Below are positions 34,961 through 44,350 of a DNA stretch of 64,000 nt, one piece after another; the stretch's first letter is position 1; the number at the start of each line of letters is the position of its first letter. The translations under genes and the position numbers were made by a program. The stretch spans positions 372,001-436,000 of the forward strand of contig NZ_JAJQJH010000001.1 of assembly GCF_029544075.1 (NCBI RefSeq). Reading direction: 5' to 3'. This DNA is from Chromohalobacter canadensis (GTDB lineage Bacteria; Pseudomonadota; Gammaproteobacteria; Pseudomonadales; Halomonadaceae). Under the pieces are notes generated by a model. It ran no database searches and was not told where the DNA came from. It saw only the letters and a program-made list of their open reading frames with translations.

Positions 34961-35287
34961 AAGGCACCTTCATTCGATCTTGTTAGGTTTTATATTTTAT
35001 ACAATCTTCAAATGGATTTGTGAAGCCATGGTCGACGATAGTCTTCCCTGGAGGAGTCCGGGATACAGGTCGAGAGGAGAGTGGACTCGTACATGCTGCA
35101 GCCAGCCCTGGATCGGCGAGGAAGACACCGTTTGAACGGATGGAAGCAGGAGAAATGTGATCGGCAAAGGGGAAGGAAAGTGGGTGACCGCAACGGCCGA
35201 GCGCCCGATCAAGACGTGGCATATCACGCCCGCTCGACGTCACACAGGTAGGTTCAGACGTGCAAGAAGGGGGCGTCAGACAAGGGG
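34961..35287. other. Intergenic region between the epimerase and the zinc-finger gene
   Basis: These 327 bases hold the epimerase promoter with its operator (34988-35006) near one end. The rest shows no convincing gene or repeat. Confidence 0.55.
34988..35006. promoter_or_regulatory. Operator of the epimerase gene
   Basis: TTTTATATTTTATACAATC lies 28-46 bases upstream of the epimerase start. Its last 16 bases are the exact inverse of the site at 31851-31866. Confidence 0.65.
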
Positions 35288-35554
35288 CTAGCGCAACTGG
35301 CTGTCCTTGCTGCCGCGTCGATTGTATCCACTGACGGTGGTGCGCTGCTTGTCGCGCTCGCTCTGACATGCGATGCACAACCGCACGCCCTTTATCGCTT
35401 CACGTCGTGCCTGTGGAATCAGGTCGCCGCATTCTTCGCAGTATTCGAGGCTTTCCCCGCTGGGTAGCTCGCTACGCGCGCGTTCCAGGGCGTCCTCGAT
35501 GGTGCTGTCGATCTGCTCCTGGACGGCGCCGTCTTTTGACCATCCGCCTGCCAT
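35288..35554 (-). CDS. DksA/TraR-family C4 zinc-finger protein
   Basis: An 88-residue protein with a helical N-terminus and a C4 zinc finger: CEECGDLIPQARR, then LCIACQSERD (C-x2-C-x17-C-x2-C). It matches the short YbiI-like members of the DksA/TraR family. Full DksA is about 150 residues with a long coiled-coil tip; here the tip is missing, so polymerase binding through the secondary channel would differ. GAAGGAGG is placed perfectly before the ATG. No neighbour suggests a function. Confidence 0.85.
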   Translation of the reverse strand: MAGGWSKDGAVQEQIDSTIEDALERARSELPSGESLEYCEECGDLIPQARREAIKGVRLCIACQSERDKQRTTVSGYNRRGSKDSQLR

Positions 35555-35718
35555 GTTCTGCCTCCTTCATGGTTAACGGTCGTTTCGGGAAGGTTGCCAT
35601 TTGCGCCCCTTTGCGTCGCTCATGCAACGTCGGGGCACTGACAGTATGGAACAACAAGTATGGGACAACACGGGCGGCGGCACATGCTCGCATTCAAGCG
35701 CCGATGCCGAGGGTGTCG

Positions 35719-36339
35719 TTATTTCGGGCGAGCCATCTTGAAGTTCTGCTCGGCGCTGATCTCGAAGTAATCGGCGGGGCCGCCGCCACGCAGGATGGGG
35801 TGGGCTGCGGCGGTTTGGTAGACGCCCTCGTGAAGCAGTTGCTTGTCGATGTGCACGCCGACGACTTCGCCCAGCACCAGCCAAGTCTCGAGCGACTCAC
35901 CGGCGGCGGAGTGGAGCTGAATCACCTGACTCAACCGACACTCGAAGGCGACGCGAGCTTCGGCGACGTGAGGCACGTCGACGACCTGGGAAGCGCGCGG
36001 CGTGAGGCCGGCTAGCGCGAACTCGTCGACCTCGGGTGCCACACTGGCGCAGCTGGCGTTCATCTGCTCGGCGAGCGGTCGGGTCGCCAAGTGCCAGCAA
36101 AACTCGCCGGTGGCGGCGATGTTACGCACGCTGTCCTTATAGCCGATGCTGGAGAAGCCCACGATTGGCGGGGTGTAATTGAAGGCATTGAAGAAACTAT
36201 AAGGCGCCAGGTTCAAGTGGCCGTCGCGATCCTGGGAGGAAACCCAGCCGATGGGTCGCGGTCCGACGATGGCATTGAATGGATCGTGAGGCAGCTCGTG
36301 TCCTTGGCGTGGCTCGTAGAAGTGAAACGTATCACGCAT
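35719..36339 (-). CDS. Flavin reductase-like FMN-binding protein
   Basis: A 206-residue protein of the split-barrel flavin reductase family (DIM6/NTAB type). Visible parts are the PRPIGWVSSQDRDGHLNLAP strand with the FMN loop, FFNAFNYTPPIVGF, and the later GEVVGVHID. Such proteins bind FMN and reduce it, or act on small molecules alone. The ATG at 36339 has AAGGA 8 bases upstream. It lies alone between a zinc-finger gene and a siderophore ABC operon on the same strand; no partner oxygenase is adjacent. Confidence 0.82.
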   Translation of the reverse strand: MRDTFHFYEPRQGHELPHDPFNAIVGPRPIGWVSSQDRDGHLNLAPYSFFNAFNYTPPIVGFSSIGYKDSVRNIAATGEFCWHLATRPLAEQMNASCASVAPEVDEFALAGLTPRASQVVDVPHVAEARVAFECRLSQVIQLHSAAGESLETWLVLGEVVGVHIDKQLLHEGVYQTAAAHPILRGGGPADYFEISAEQNFKMARPK

Positions 36340-36451
36340 GGTGTTTTCCTTGCTGACGGCGAAAGGCGTGGCACCAGGCCTGTCGCCCGTTGCCGGATAT
36401 GGCGTGATGGTAGCCAGAGACGTGCGTTGGTGATAGGGCCACCGATGTCCG

Positions 36452-37324
36452 CTAGGTCGCACTGCCGTCGAGGGCGTCGCGCGTTCGGCGAACGTTGGTG
36501 AGAAGCGGCGCACCCGTGGCGGGGTCCGTGATCAGCGAGCACTCGACACCGTACAGTCGCCTGACCAGCTCAGGTGTGACCGTCTCGCCGGGCAGCCCCT
36601 CGGCGATGACATGGCCTTGGTGCATGGCAATCAGGTGGTCGGCGTAGCGACATGCGCTGACCAGGTCGTGGATGACCATGACGATGGTCTTGCCCGAGGC
36701 GGCGAGTGATTGGATGAGCTCATAGACTTCGACCTGATGGCCGAGGTCGAGCGCCGAGGTGGGTTCGTCGAGCAGCAGCGTTGCGGTCTGCTGGGCGATG
36801 GCCATGGCGATCCACGCGCGTTGGCGCTGGCCCCCGGAAAGCGCGTCGACGGGACGCTGGGCAAGCGGCGTGAGCCCTGTCATATCCAGTGCTTCATCGA
36901 CGATACGTTTGTCCTCGAGGGACCATTGGCGCAGCCAGCTCTGGTGCGGATGCCGACCGAAGCGCACCAGTTCAGCGACGGTCAACGCCTCGGGGGCATG
37001 CGGCTGCTGCGGCAATAGTGCCAGCCGCTTGGCCAGTTGGCGGGTCGGCTGGTGCCGGATGTCCGTGCCGTTGAGCAGCACCGTGCCGCCCCGGGGTTTG
37101 AGCAGCCGCGACAGCCCGGCCAGCAGTGTCGACTTGCCGCAGCCATTGGGGCCAACGATGGCCGTGACCTGGCCAGCGGGTAGTTGCAGGTCGAGATCCT
37201 CGATGACCGCGACCGAGCCGTACGCCAGCGACAAGCCCTGAGTCGCCATATCCGGCGCCGTCATATCCGGTGCGGTGTCGGGCTGAGCAGTGTCACGCTC
37301 GCAGGCTGGGGCGTCGTGTGTCAT
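36452..37324 (-). CDS. Iron-siderophore ABC importer ATPase (FepC/FecE type)
   Basis: A 290-residue ATPase with Walker [12 protein letters not shown], signature [15 protein letters not shown], Walker [14 protein letters not shown] and the switch His in VIHDL. The FepC/FecE pattern includes [20 protein letters not shown] and [10 protein letters not shown]. An N-terminal extension of about 25 residues is rich in Asp, Ala and Thr. The start overlaps the permease stop as ATGA. It powers the importer made of the two permeases and binding protein encoded just upstream. Confidence 0.92.
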   Translation of the reverse strand: MTHDAPACERDTAQPDTAPDMTAPDMATQGLSLAYGSVAVIEDLDLQLPAGQVTAIVGPNGCGKSTLLAGLSRLLKPRGGTVLLNGTDIRHQPTRQLAKRLALLPQQPHAPEALTVAELVRFGRHPHQSWLRQWSLEDKRIVDEALDMTGLTPLAQRPVDALSGGQRQRAWIAMAIAQQTATLLLDEPTSALDLGHQVEVYELIQSLAASGKTIVMVIHDLVSACRYADHLIAMHQGHVIAEGLPGETVTPELVRRLYGVECSLITDPATGAPLLTNVRRTRDALDGSAT

Positions 37325-38403
37325 GGCGCGGTCCTGGCATTGGGGTTCAAGAGTATCCACAGCAGTAGTGGGCTGCCGATCAGGGCGGTGACGATCCCCA
37401 CGGGGATCTCGATGGGTGCGAGCAGCATGCGCCCGAGCAGGTCGGCGGCGACCATGACCACCGCCCCGGCGAGGGTCGCTCCGACCACGGGTACCGTGTT
37501 CTTGGCGCTGAGCTGACGCGCAAACTCCGGGCCGATCAATGCCACCATTCCCACCGGTCCCGCGACCGCCACGGCGAGCCCGGTGAGAATCACCGCGACG
37601 CTCAGGGCGGCCATCCGGCAGCGTCCCGCCGCGATGCCCAAACTGATGGCGACGGCGTCGGAAAGTCGCAATACGGTGAGCGAGCGGGTCAGCCATATGC
37701 CAGCCAGCAACGCGGGCGGCAATGCCAGGGACAGGCTCAGTACTGCGTGATCGGGGCGGGCATTGAGGCTGCCTACCGTCCACGGGTAGGCCGCATTGGC
37801 GGCGTCGATGGAGACCCGCGTCAACATGAGTTGGGTTAGGGCACCAAAGACGGCCCCGACGCCGATGCCGGCGACCAGGAAGCGATACCCGCGCACGCCG
37901 ATGCGGCCCGTCAAGCCGAAGGTGAGTGCTGCGGCGACGGCGGCGCCGGTCAGGGCCATGGCCGGTGGCGCCAGGCTGATGCCGGTGCCCACCACAGAGG
38001 CCACGGCAAAGGCGGTGGCGCCGTTATCGAGACCGACGATCCCCGGCGTCGCCAGGCGGTTGCGCGCGACGGTCTGCATCAGGCAACCGGCCAGCGCAAA
38101 GGCGCCACCGGTAACGATGCCTGCAATCACGCGTGGCAAGCGCAATTCTTGAATCACGAAGGTGTCGAGTGGGCTGCCGTCGCCTAGCAAGGCGCGAAGC
38201 GTCGCCGGCAGCGATAGCGACGCGGCGCTGCCGATATTCAGTGAGGCGCCTGCCAGCAGTATCAGGAGCCCTAACAGCAGCAGATTGGCGAGCAGGTTGC
38301 GCTTGTCGACGATCACGCGCAGCGGGGAGCGCTGGCCCAGCGGCAACGCGAGGTAATACTTATCCTGGCGCACTGCGTTCGGGGTATCAGCGGGGGACGT
38401 CAT
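37321..38403 (-). CDS. FecCD-family siderophore permease, second subunit
   Basis: A permease of about 360 residues with nine to ten helices and the FecCD marks [35 protein letters not shown] and [14 protein letters not shown]. FepG-like by order in the operon. The start is uncertain: ATG at 38403 (MTSPADTP) has a partial ribosome site; 38445 would add 14 residues and begins 8 bases after the upstream stop. The stop overlaps the ATPase start, so the genes are coupled. Confidence 0.9.
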   Translation of the reverse strand: MTSPADTPNAVRQDKYYLALPLGQRSPLRVIVDKRNLLANLLLLGLLILLAGASLNIGSAASLSLPATLRALLGDGSPLDTFVIQELRLPRVIAGIVTGGAFALAGCLMQTVARNRLATPGIVGLDNGATAFAVASVVGTGISLAPPAMALTGAAVAAALTFGLTGRIGVRGYRFLVAGIGVGAVFGALTQLMLTRVSIDAANAAYPWTVGSLNARPDHAVLSLSLALPPALLAGIWLTRSLTVLRLSDAVAISLGIAAGRCRMAALSVAVILTGLAVAVAGPVGMVALIGPEFARQLSAKNTVPVVGATLAGAVVMVAADLLGRMLLAPIEIPVGIVTALIGSPLLLWILLNPNARTAP

Positions 38404-38452
38404 GGCGTGTCCCATGGAAGATGTCGTGGATACAGAGTCGGGCATAAACGGC

Positions 38453-39493
38453 CTAGAGCGTCGGCAGCCGGCGGCCACGCACCACGCCGATCAGTACCGG
38501 AGCACCGATCAGCGCCGTGAGCACGCCCAGCGGGAGTTCGGAAGGCGGCACCACGAGCCGCGAGACGATATCCGCGCTGACGACGACGATAGGGCCCAAC
38601 GGCAGGCATAACCATAGCGTGCGCCGAATGTCGGGGCCGGCCAGTGCGCGTGCGGCGAAGGGGACTACCAGCCCTACGAAGGCGATGGGGCCGGCCGCGG
38701 CGGTGGCGCCACCCACTAGAAGGGCGACGACCACGATTACCAGCAGACGCACGACGCGAGGATGATGCCCGAGCCCGATGGCGACGTGCTCACCGAGCGC
38801 CAGCGCCGCCAGTGGGCGCGCGAGGAGGATGGTCAGCAATGTGGCCACTCCCAGGGTGGGGAATAGCGGCACCAGGTCGTCGAGTTGGCGGCCAGCGAGG
38901 CTGCCCACCACCCAGAAGCGAATTTCATCCGCCGTGTGCTGGTCGTAGAGGAGGATCAGCGACGATAACGAATGCAACAGGCCCGACAGGATGGCGCCGG
39001 CCAGGATGAGGCGGATGGGATCACTGCCGATGCCTTGCAGGCGCGCGGCAGCAAGTACGCAGAGACAACCGCCCAGGGCACCGAGTTGGGCGACCGAGAC
39101 GCGTAGCGTGGCGGTATCGGCGCCCCACAGGATCGCCAGCGTCACGGCGAATGCAGCCCCTGCGCTGACGCCCAGCAGCCCGGGTTCCGCCAGCGGGTTG
39201 CGCGTTACGGCCTGAAGTAACGCGCCCGCGATACCCAGTGCGGCGCCCACCACCAGGCCGATCCACAGCCGGGGGGCGCGTAGCTCGGCGATCACGAAAT
39301 GAGCCTCGCTATCGTATGAAGCGGCGGCGCCCAAGTCCTGCAGTGCTTGCCAGGCGCGTGCAGGGCCGACATCACCGGCCCCATACAGCAAGCTCAACAG
39401 CGCAATGGCGGCCAGCAGTCCGCTCAAGCCAAGCCACAGGCCGATCAATGAGCGCGGCTTGCCGAATGACAGGCAATGAGTCAGGACACGCAT
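38453..39493 (-). CDS. FecCD-family siderophore permease, first subunit
   Basis: A 346-residue membrane permease with FecCD motifs ELRAPRLWIGLVVGAALGIA, TRNPLAEPGLLGVSAGA and GPIAFVGLVVPFAAR. With the neighbouring permease it forms the heterodimeric channel. It starts 44 bases after the binding-protein stop on the same strand, which places it second in the operon. Confidence 0.92.
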   Translation of the reverse strand: MRVLTHCLSFGKPRSLIGLWLGLSGLLAAIALLSLLYGAGDVGPARAWQALQDLGAAASYDSEAHFVIAELRAPRLWIGLVVGAALGIAGALLQAVTRNPLAEPGLLGVSAGAAFAVTLAILWGADTATLRVSVAQLGALGGCLCVLAAARLQGIGSDPIRLILAGAILSGLLHSLSSLILLYDQHTADEIRFWVVGSLAGRQLDDLVPLFPTLGVATLLTILLARPLAALALGEHVAIGLGHHPRVVRLLVIVVVALLVGGATAAAGPIAFVGLVVPFAARALAGPDIRRTLWLCLPLGPIVVVSADIVSRLVVPPSELPLGVLTALIGAPVLIGVVRGRRLPTL

Positions 39494-39537
39494 GAGAGCA
39501 TCGTCACCATCAAGTGCTTAGGCATCCGTGGACGCCA

Positions 39538-40455
39538 TCATTGGGCCGTATCCATGGCGGAGGCGATATCGTCGAGTATGGCCCTTGCCGCCATCGGCCC
39601 GGTAGCACTGGTCCACAACTGACCGTCGACGGTAACCACCTGATCGCGCTGAACGACATCGAGACGCTCGAAGGCCGGCGATTGCTTGGCCGCCTCGTAA
39701 GCTTCGTCGCCTTCGGCGTTCAGCGTGGCCAGGAACAACCAATCGTTATCGATCCGTGAGAGGTTCTCGAGACTCAACGGGTCGCTGTGCGGGCGTCCCT
39801 CTTTGGCGGTACCGCCGTCGTCGACCGCAAAACCGCTTTTGCTGAGGAGTGTGTTGGAGAAGATTTGCGGCGCCATCACGAGCGCGCCTTGCGGCATCCA
39901 GCGAATCAAGCTGGCGCTCGGAGAGTCGTTCTGATGTTCACTCAACGTCTCGGCCTTGGCATTGACCTCGGCGATGGCGTCATCGATGGCGTCGCTGCGC
40001 CCGAGTGCCTCGCCATAGACCCGTGCCTCATTCTCCCAGCTATCCATTTGGTAGGGCTTGACATCTGGCACCACGGTCGGGGCGATGTGCGACAGTAGGT
40101 CGTACTGAGCCTCGGGTAGTCGCGGAGAAGCCAGAATGACATCTGGCTTGAGCGCCGCCACGGCTTCGATGTTGGTCTCACGCGGTGTGCCGACGATCTC
40201 GATATCCCCGGCCTGCTCGCTGAGGTAACGCGCGACGCCGTCACCGCCTCGGGTAGCGACCGCTCCTAAAGGGGCCACGCCCGCCGTCAGCGCGCTATCC
40301 AGTGCGTTGGTATAAAGCGTGACGACACGCGAGGGATCGTCGTCGATCTCTACCGTACCGAAGGCGGTCTCCAGGGATTTGGCGTTGGCCGGAAGTGTCG
40401 CGGAAAGCGCGGCAATACCGGCAGTCGCCATGCATAGGTGTCGTAGCGAGGTCAT
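39538..40455 (-). CDS. Periplasmic iron-siderophore-binding protein
   Basis: A 305-residue protein with a Sec signal (MTSLRHLCMATAGIAAL to PANAKS) and a two-lobed FecB/FepB-type fold. Typical segments are RVVTLYTNALDSALTAGVAP, NIEAVAALKPDVILAS and WLFLATLNAEGDEAYEAA. It would deliver the loaded siderophore to the FecCD permeases. CAGGAG precedes the ATG. It is first in a four-gene operon behind a possible Fur site. The substrate, catecholate or hydroxamate, cannot be told from sequence alone. Confidence 0.88.
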   Translation of the reverse strand: MTSLRHLCMATAGIAALSATLPANAKSLETAFGTVEIDDDPSRVVTLYTNALDSALTAGVAPLGAVATRGGDGVARYLSEQAGDIEIVGTPRETNIEAVAALKPDVILASPRLPEAQYDLLSHIAPTVVPDVKPYQMDSWENEARVYGEALGRSDAIDDAIAEVNAKAETLSEHQNDSPSASLIRWMPQGALVMAPQIFSNTLLSKSGFAVDDGGTAKEGRPHSDPLSLENLSRIDNDWLFLATLNAEGDEAYEAAKQSPAFERLDVVQRDQVVTVDGQLWTSATGPMAARAILDDIASAMDTAQ

Positions 40456-40545
40456 GAGAGGCTCCTGATGGTGAATACCGTGCTGGTCGATACCGAATGC
40501 AGGTGTCCTAGGTTCGAATGCGTGGAATAGTAAACGAGAACAAAT

Positions 40546-40564
40546 GTAAATGAGAAGCCATCTC
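40546..40564. promoter_or_regulatory. Possible Fur box of the siderophore importer
   Basis: GTAAATGAGAAGCCATCTC matches the 19-base E. coli Fur consensus at 12 positions. It lies about 90 bases upstream of the binding-protein start. Confidence 0.45.
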
Positions 40565-40804
40565 ATGAGGTTGCCGGTCACGTTCCGGCTCGCGGCGCCA
40601 TGCCGAGCGAGCATGTCTCCATTGACCTCGTGTTTCACGAGGTAATGTTCGGGGTAGCTCGTAATTTATTAACTTGTTGTTTTTAAATTAATATTTTGAG
40701 ATGGGAAGTGGCGAAGCAGGCGTGTCCGAGGCGGTGGCGGTGACACAGGCGTTCTAGATGATGAAACAAGGTGTTCGTCGATTATCGAGCTGCGGTGGAA
40801 GGGC

Positions 40805-40825
40805 GCACCGCTCGGTGAGCGGTGC
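40805..40825 (-). terminator. Hairpin downstream of the GST gene
   Basis: Perfect 9-base arms GCACCGCTC and GAGCGGTGC with loop GGT, 14 bases past the GST stop. There is no T tract on either strand. Confidence 0.5.
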
Positions 40826-40838
40826 GGGAGCGTGGTGA

Positions 40839-41522
40839 TTATGCGCGGCGATCTGCAAGGACGCGCCGGCCGCGTAGGCAGTCCTGCTCATGGGGCTCGT
40901 CGACCCAGGGCTCGGCGATGCCCTGGGATATCCAGTCAGCGACGCTGGGGTGCTCGAGTAGGCGTTGCACATAGGCTAACGCTGTTTCTCCGAGCGGCAG
41001 GTCATAGCCGTGAATGCGCACTGCCACTGGGGCGAAGAAAGCATCGACGGCCGTAAAACGTTCGCCTGCCAGCCACGGGCCGCCGAAACGTTTCAAGCCT
41101 TCGCACCATAGGGTCTCCAGGCGATCCAGGTCCCGTTGCAGTCCCTCGCTCGGCGTACCCAGTTCAATACGCAACGCACAGTTCATGGAGCATTCGTCAC
41201 GCAAGGCCGGGAAGCCGGAATGCATTTCGGCGGTGGCGCAACGTGCCCAAGACCGGGCAGCTCGTGATTGAGGCCAGAGGACCGGGTGGGCTTCGGCGAC
41301 ATACTCGATGATCGCCAACGAGTCCCAGACCACGTTGTCGCCCTCATGCAGGCACGGCACCTTGGCGGTGGGCGAGAACGATGTAAAAGCCGTTTGAAGG
41401 CCGGCGCCCTCGAATGGTGTCAGTACCTCTTCAAAGGGGATATCGAGCGCTTTGAGTGCCACCCATGCGCGCATGGACCAGGACGAGTAGTTCTTATTGG
41501 CGATAAAGAGGCGATATGACAT
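40839..41522 (-). CDS. Glutathione S-transferase family protein (YfcF-like)
   Basis: A 227-residue GST. The thioredoxin-like N-terminal domain begins MSYRLFIANKNYSSWSMR, with catalytic-site serines, and continues SPTAKVPCLHEGDNVVWDSL with the glutathione-binding Val-Pro and Asp-Ser. The helical C-terminal domain has FGGPWLAGERFTAVDAFFAP. The NYSSWSMRAW start is typical of a bacterial YfcF-like branch. GGAG is 6-7 bases before the ATG at 41522. Substrate unknown. Confidence 0.85.
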   Translation of the reverse strand: MSYRLFIANKNYSSWSMRAWVALKALDIPFEEVLTPFEGAGLQTAFTSFSPTAKVPCLHEGDNVVWDSLAIIEYVAEAHPVLWPQSRAARSWARCATAEMHSGFPALRDECSMNCALRIELGTPSEGLQRDLDRLETLWCEGLKRFGGPWLAGERFTAVDAFFAPVAVRIHGYDLPLGETALAYVQRLLEHPSVADWISQGIAEPWVDEPHEQDCLRGRRVLADRRA

Positions 41523-41566
41523 GCGGGACTCCATGGAAAACGCCGGGGCGTCCGTTCGTTGGTGAC

Positions 41567-41592
41567 GAGAAACCCTCAGGCGAGGGTTTCTC
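41567..41592 (-). terminator. Hairpin downstream of the dienelactone hydrolase gene
   Basis: Perfect 11-base arms GAGAAACCCTC and GAGGGTTTCTC with a 4-base loop, 22 bases past the stop. A strong stem without a T tract. Confidence 0.6.
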
Positions 41593-41614
41593 GGGATCGT
41601 GGGCCTCGCCGAGG

Positions 41615-42325
41615 TCAGTCCTGGCCTTCGAGGAAGACCAGGGTGCGACCATGGGAAAGCGCAGCCGCGTGACGGTGGTAGGCGCTACGTGCCCAGCAGT
41701 TGAAACCGTGATCGGCACCGTCGTAGACATTGATTGTGACGTCGTCGCGGTCGGCGAAGGTGGTGCGGACTTGGTCGACGGTCTCGGCGGGGATATGCCC
41801 GTCGTTGCCGGCGAAATGGAACTGTACCGGTACGTCGAGACGCGGCGCCTTGTCCAAGTGCTTGTGGATGCCTCCGGGGTAGAAGCTCGCCGCGCGGTCG
41901 ACGCCTGACTCAATGGCGGCCAGATAGGCGAGTATACCGCCCATGCAGTAGCCGATAGCGGTGATGTCGCCTTCGCATTCGGCGCGCTGGCGCAATGCCT
42001 GGGTCGTGCTGGCGAGATCTTTGACGGCCACCGTGAAGTCGATGTCGCCGACGAGCTTGAAGGCCTTGTCCATGTCGGCGCCTTCATAGGTAAGCTCCAC
42101 GCCCGGCTCCTGACGCCAGAAGACATCCGGTGCGAGCACCACGTAGCCGTCCTGGGCGTATTGTTCGGCAACGCTGCGGATGTGGGCATTAACGCCGAAG
42201 ATTTCCTGAATCAATACGATACCGGGGCCCTTGCCCGCGGGTGGTAGGGCCAGATAGCCCTTGAAGGTCTGACCGTCGTGGGAAGCGATATCGATCCACT
42301 GGGGGGTGACGGCGGAGTCGTTCAT
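41615..42325 (-). CDS. Dienelactone hydrolase family protein
   Basis: A 236-residue alpha/beta hydrolase with the dienelactone hydrolase triad: nucleophile Cys in AIGYCMGGILAYLAA, Asp in FAGNDGHIP and His in YDGADHGFNCW. IVLIQEIFGVNAHIRSVAE carries the conserved Glu. Family members open dienelactones in chlorocatechol breakdown, but many, like this one, stand outside catechol operons and have unknown substrates. AAGGAG precedes the ATG. Confidence 0.87.
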   Translation of the reverse strand: MNDSAVTPQWIDIASHDGQTFKGYLALPPAGKGPGIVLIQEIFGVNAHIRSVAEQYAQDGYVVLAPDVFWRQEPGVELTYEGADMDKAFKLVGDIDFTVAVKDLASTTQALRQRAECEGDITAIGYCMGGILAYLAAIESGVDRAASFYPGGIHKHLDKAPRLDVPVQFHFAGNDGHIPAETVDQVRTTFADRDDVTINVYDGADHGFNCWARSAYHRHAAALSHGRTLVFLEGQD

Positions 42326-42549
42326 GGTGTCTCCTTGGAAGGATGAAGCGCTCAAGATATGGCTCTAGTCTAGAGAGTCGTTGCCGGAGAGGCCAGGTGG
42401 TTCGCAGGCAAATGATGCCCGGGGCTCGGTTTTGTCCTTTAATCCTTATGGGAATATAAAAATCGCGCTTTAGAATTTTTCATTCTTTTCAGACTTGCTA
42501 GTCTAGAGGTTTTCGTTTTCCGAGCATTTACGCAACGGTGAGAGGTCCA

Positions 42550-44340
42550 ATGTCGCAAGGACGCTTGTCCGAATCGAACAGCCCCCTTAGCGCCGATCAG
42601 GCGCGGCGGCTCAATGACGCGCTGGCCGATCTCGACGCCCGGCAGCGTGCTTGGTTGCAGGGCTATCTAGCCGGTCTGGATGCGCATGACGCGCCGGCAG
42701 CCGCCGAGTCGCCGACCTCGGCGCCCGGTGAGCCGCTGACCGTGCTTTTTGGCAGCCAGACCGGCAATGCCGAAGGCGTGGCCGAACAGGCGGCCGAGCG
42801 CGCACGCGCCTGGGGGCTCGACGTCGAGCTGAAGGATATGGCGTCCTTCGGCAAGCAAGACCTCAAGCAGGCCACTCGACTGATGGCGGTGGTCAGTACT
42901 CAGGGCGATGGCGACCCACCGGATAGCGCCTTGGGCTTTTACGAGTTGCTGGCCGGACGCAAGGCGCCACGTTTGAGTGACGACCATCGCTTCGCCGTCT
43001 TTGGACTCGGCGACGCCAGTTACGAATATTTCTGCGAGTCCGGCAAGGTGCTCGATTCGCGGCTCGAGGCCCTGGGCGCGCAGCGCCTGTGTGCGCGGGT
43101 CGACGCTGATGTCGACTACGAAGAGGCTGCCACGCAATGGATCGATGCGACGCTCGAGGCTTTCGCCGCGCTCTCGGGGAGTGCTGCGCCGGGGCCGGCG
43201 TCGGGTACGTCCGGTGGCGCAGCCGCGACCTACTCGCGTTCACATCCCTTCCAGGCGGAAGTGCTGGAGGCGCAACCACTCAATACCCAGGATTCCGACA
43301 AGCAGACCCTGCATATCGAGCTCTCACTGGAGGAATCGGGCCTGGAATATAGTCCCGGCGACGCCGTGGGTGTCGTGCCGCAGAACGATCCTGTTTATGT
43401 CGATGAATTGCTGGCCGCCTTGCGACTGGATGGTGAGGCACCGTTCGAGGAAGGGCGCCAGCTGCGCGATGCCTTGCTCAACGATTTCGAGGTCACCACG
43501 CTGACGCGTCCCTTCCTCAATCATTGGGCCGAGATCAGCGATGATGCTGAGCTACGTCGCCTGCTCGACGAGGAATCGCGCGACGAGCTGCGCGAGTGGC
43601 TGCAGGGGCGGCATATCATTGATGTGCTGGAGCATTTTCCGGTCGAGGGGCTGGAGGCGGACACCTTCATTCGTGCGCTGCGCAAGTTGCCGCCGCGCTT
43701 GTACTCGATTGCCTCGAGCCAGGCCGCGTCTCCCGACGAAGTGCATCTCACGGTGGCCGTGGTGCGCTATGAGACCCACGGTCGCGCTCGCGGCGGTGTG
43801 GCGACGACTTATCTCGCCGATCGCGTGCAGCCCGGCGATTCAGTGCCGATTTACATCGATCACAACAAGCACTTCAAGCTGCCCGACGATGACGCGGCAC
43901 CCATTGTGATGATTGGTCCGGGCACGGGTGTGGCACCGTTTCGGGCCTTTCTCCAGGAGCGCGAAGCGCGTGGGGCGAGCGGTGACAACTGGCTGTTCTT
44001 CGGCGACCGGCGGCGGCGAAGCGACTTCCTGTATCAGGCCGAATGGCTGCAATGGCGCAAGACAGGGCTTCTGTCGCGATTGGACGTGGCGTTCTCCCGC
44101 GATCAACAAGACAAGGTTTATGTGCAGGATCGTCTGCGCGAACAGGCTGCCAATCTCTATGATTGGCTACAGGCCGGGGCCTATGTCTTCGTGTGCGGCG
44201 ATGCCGAGCGCATGGCGCCGGACGTCCACCAGGCCCTGCTCGATGTGATTCGTGAGCAGGGTGAATACGACGAGGAAGCCGCTGCCGAGTACCTGCGTGA
44301 CCTGCAGCAGCAAAAGCGCTATCAGCGCGACGTCTATTGA
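42550..44340 (+). CDS. cysJ: CysJ, sulfite reductase flavoprotein subunit
   Basis: A 596-residue flavoprotein with an N-terminal flavodoxin domain (about 65-205, FGSQTGNAEGVAEQ for FMN), an FAD-binding domain (RLYSIASSQAASPDEVHLTV) and a C-terminal NADPH domain (GPGTGVAPFRAFLQER and LFFGDRR). It passes electrons from NADPH to CysI for sulfite reduction in cysteine synthesis. AGAGG precedes the ATG at 42550; an in-frame GTG at 42538 is less likely. The AT-rich region upstream (about 42430-42500) may hold a CysB-controlled promoter. cysI follows 10 bases later. Confidence 0.93.
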   Translation: MSQGRLSESNSPLSADQARRLNDALADLDARQRAWLQGYLAGLDAHDAPAAAESPTSAPGEPLTVLFGSQTGNAEGVAEQAAERARAWGLDVELKDMASFGKQDLKQATRLMAVVSTQGDGDPPDSALGFYELLAGRKAPRLSDDHRFAVFGLGDASYEYFCESGKVLDSRLEALGAQRLCARVDADVDYEEAATQWIDATLEAFAALSGSAAPGPASGTSGGAAATYSRSHPFQAEVLEAQPLNTQDSDKQTLHIELSLEESGLEYSPGDAVGVVPQNDPVYVDELLAALRLDGEAPFEEGRQLRDALLNDFEVTTLTRPFLNHWAEISDDAELRRLLDEESRDELREWLQGRHIIDVLEHFPVEGLEADTFIRALRKLPPRLYSIASSQAASPDEVHLTVAVVRYETHGRARGGVATTYLADRVQPGDSVPIYIDHNKHFKLPDDDAAPIVMIGPGTGVAPFRAFLQEREARGASGDNWLFFGDRRRRSDFLYQAEWLQWRKTGLLSRLDVAFSRDQQDKVYVQDRLREQAANLYDWLQAGAYVFVCGDAERMAPDVHQALLDVIREQGEYDEEAAAEYLRDLQQQKRYQRDVY

Positions 44341-44350
44341 GGAGATCGAC

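Larger units (their letters stand above)
40456..40838. other. Intergenic region between the binding protein and GST genes
   Basis: These 383 bases hold the possible Fur box (40546-40564), an AT-rich stretch (about 40650-40700) and the GST-side hairpin (40805-40825). No gene is apparent. Confidence 0.6.
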
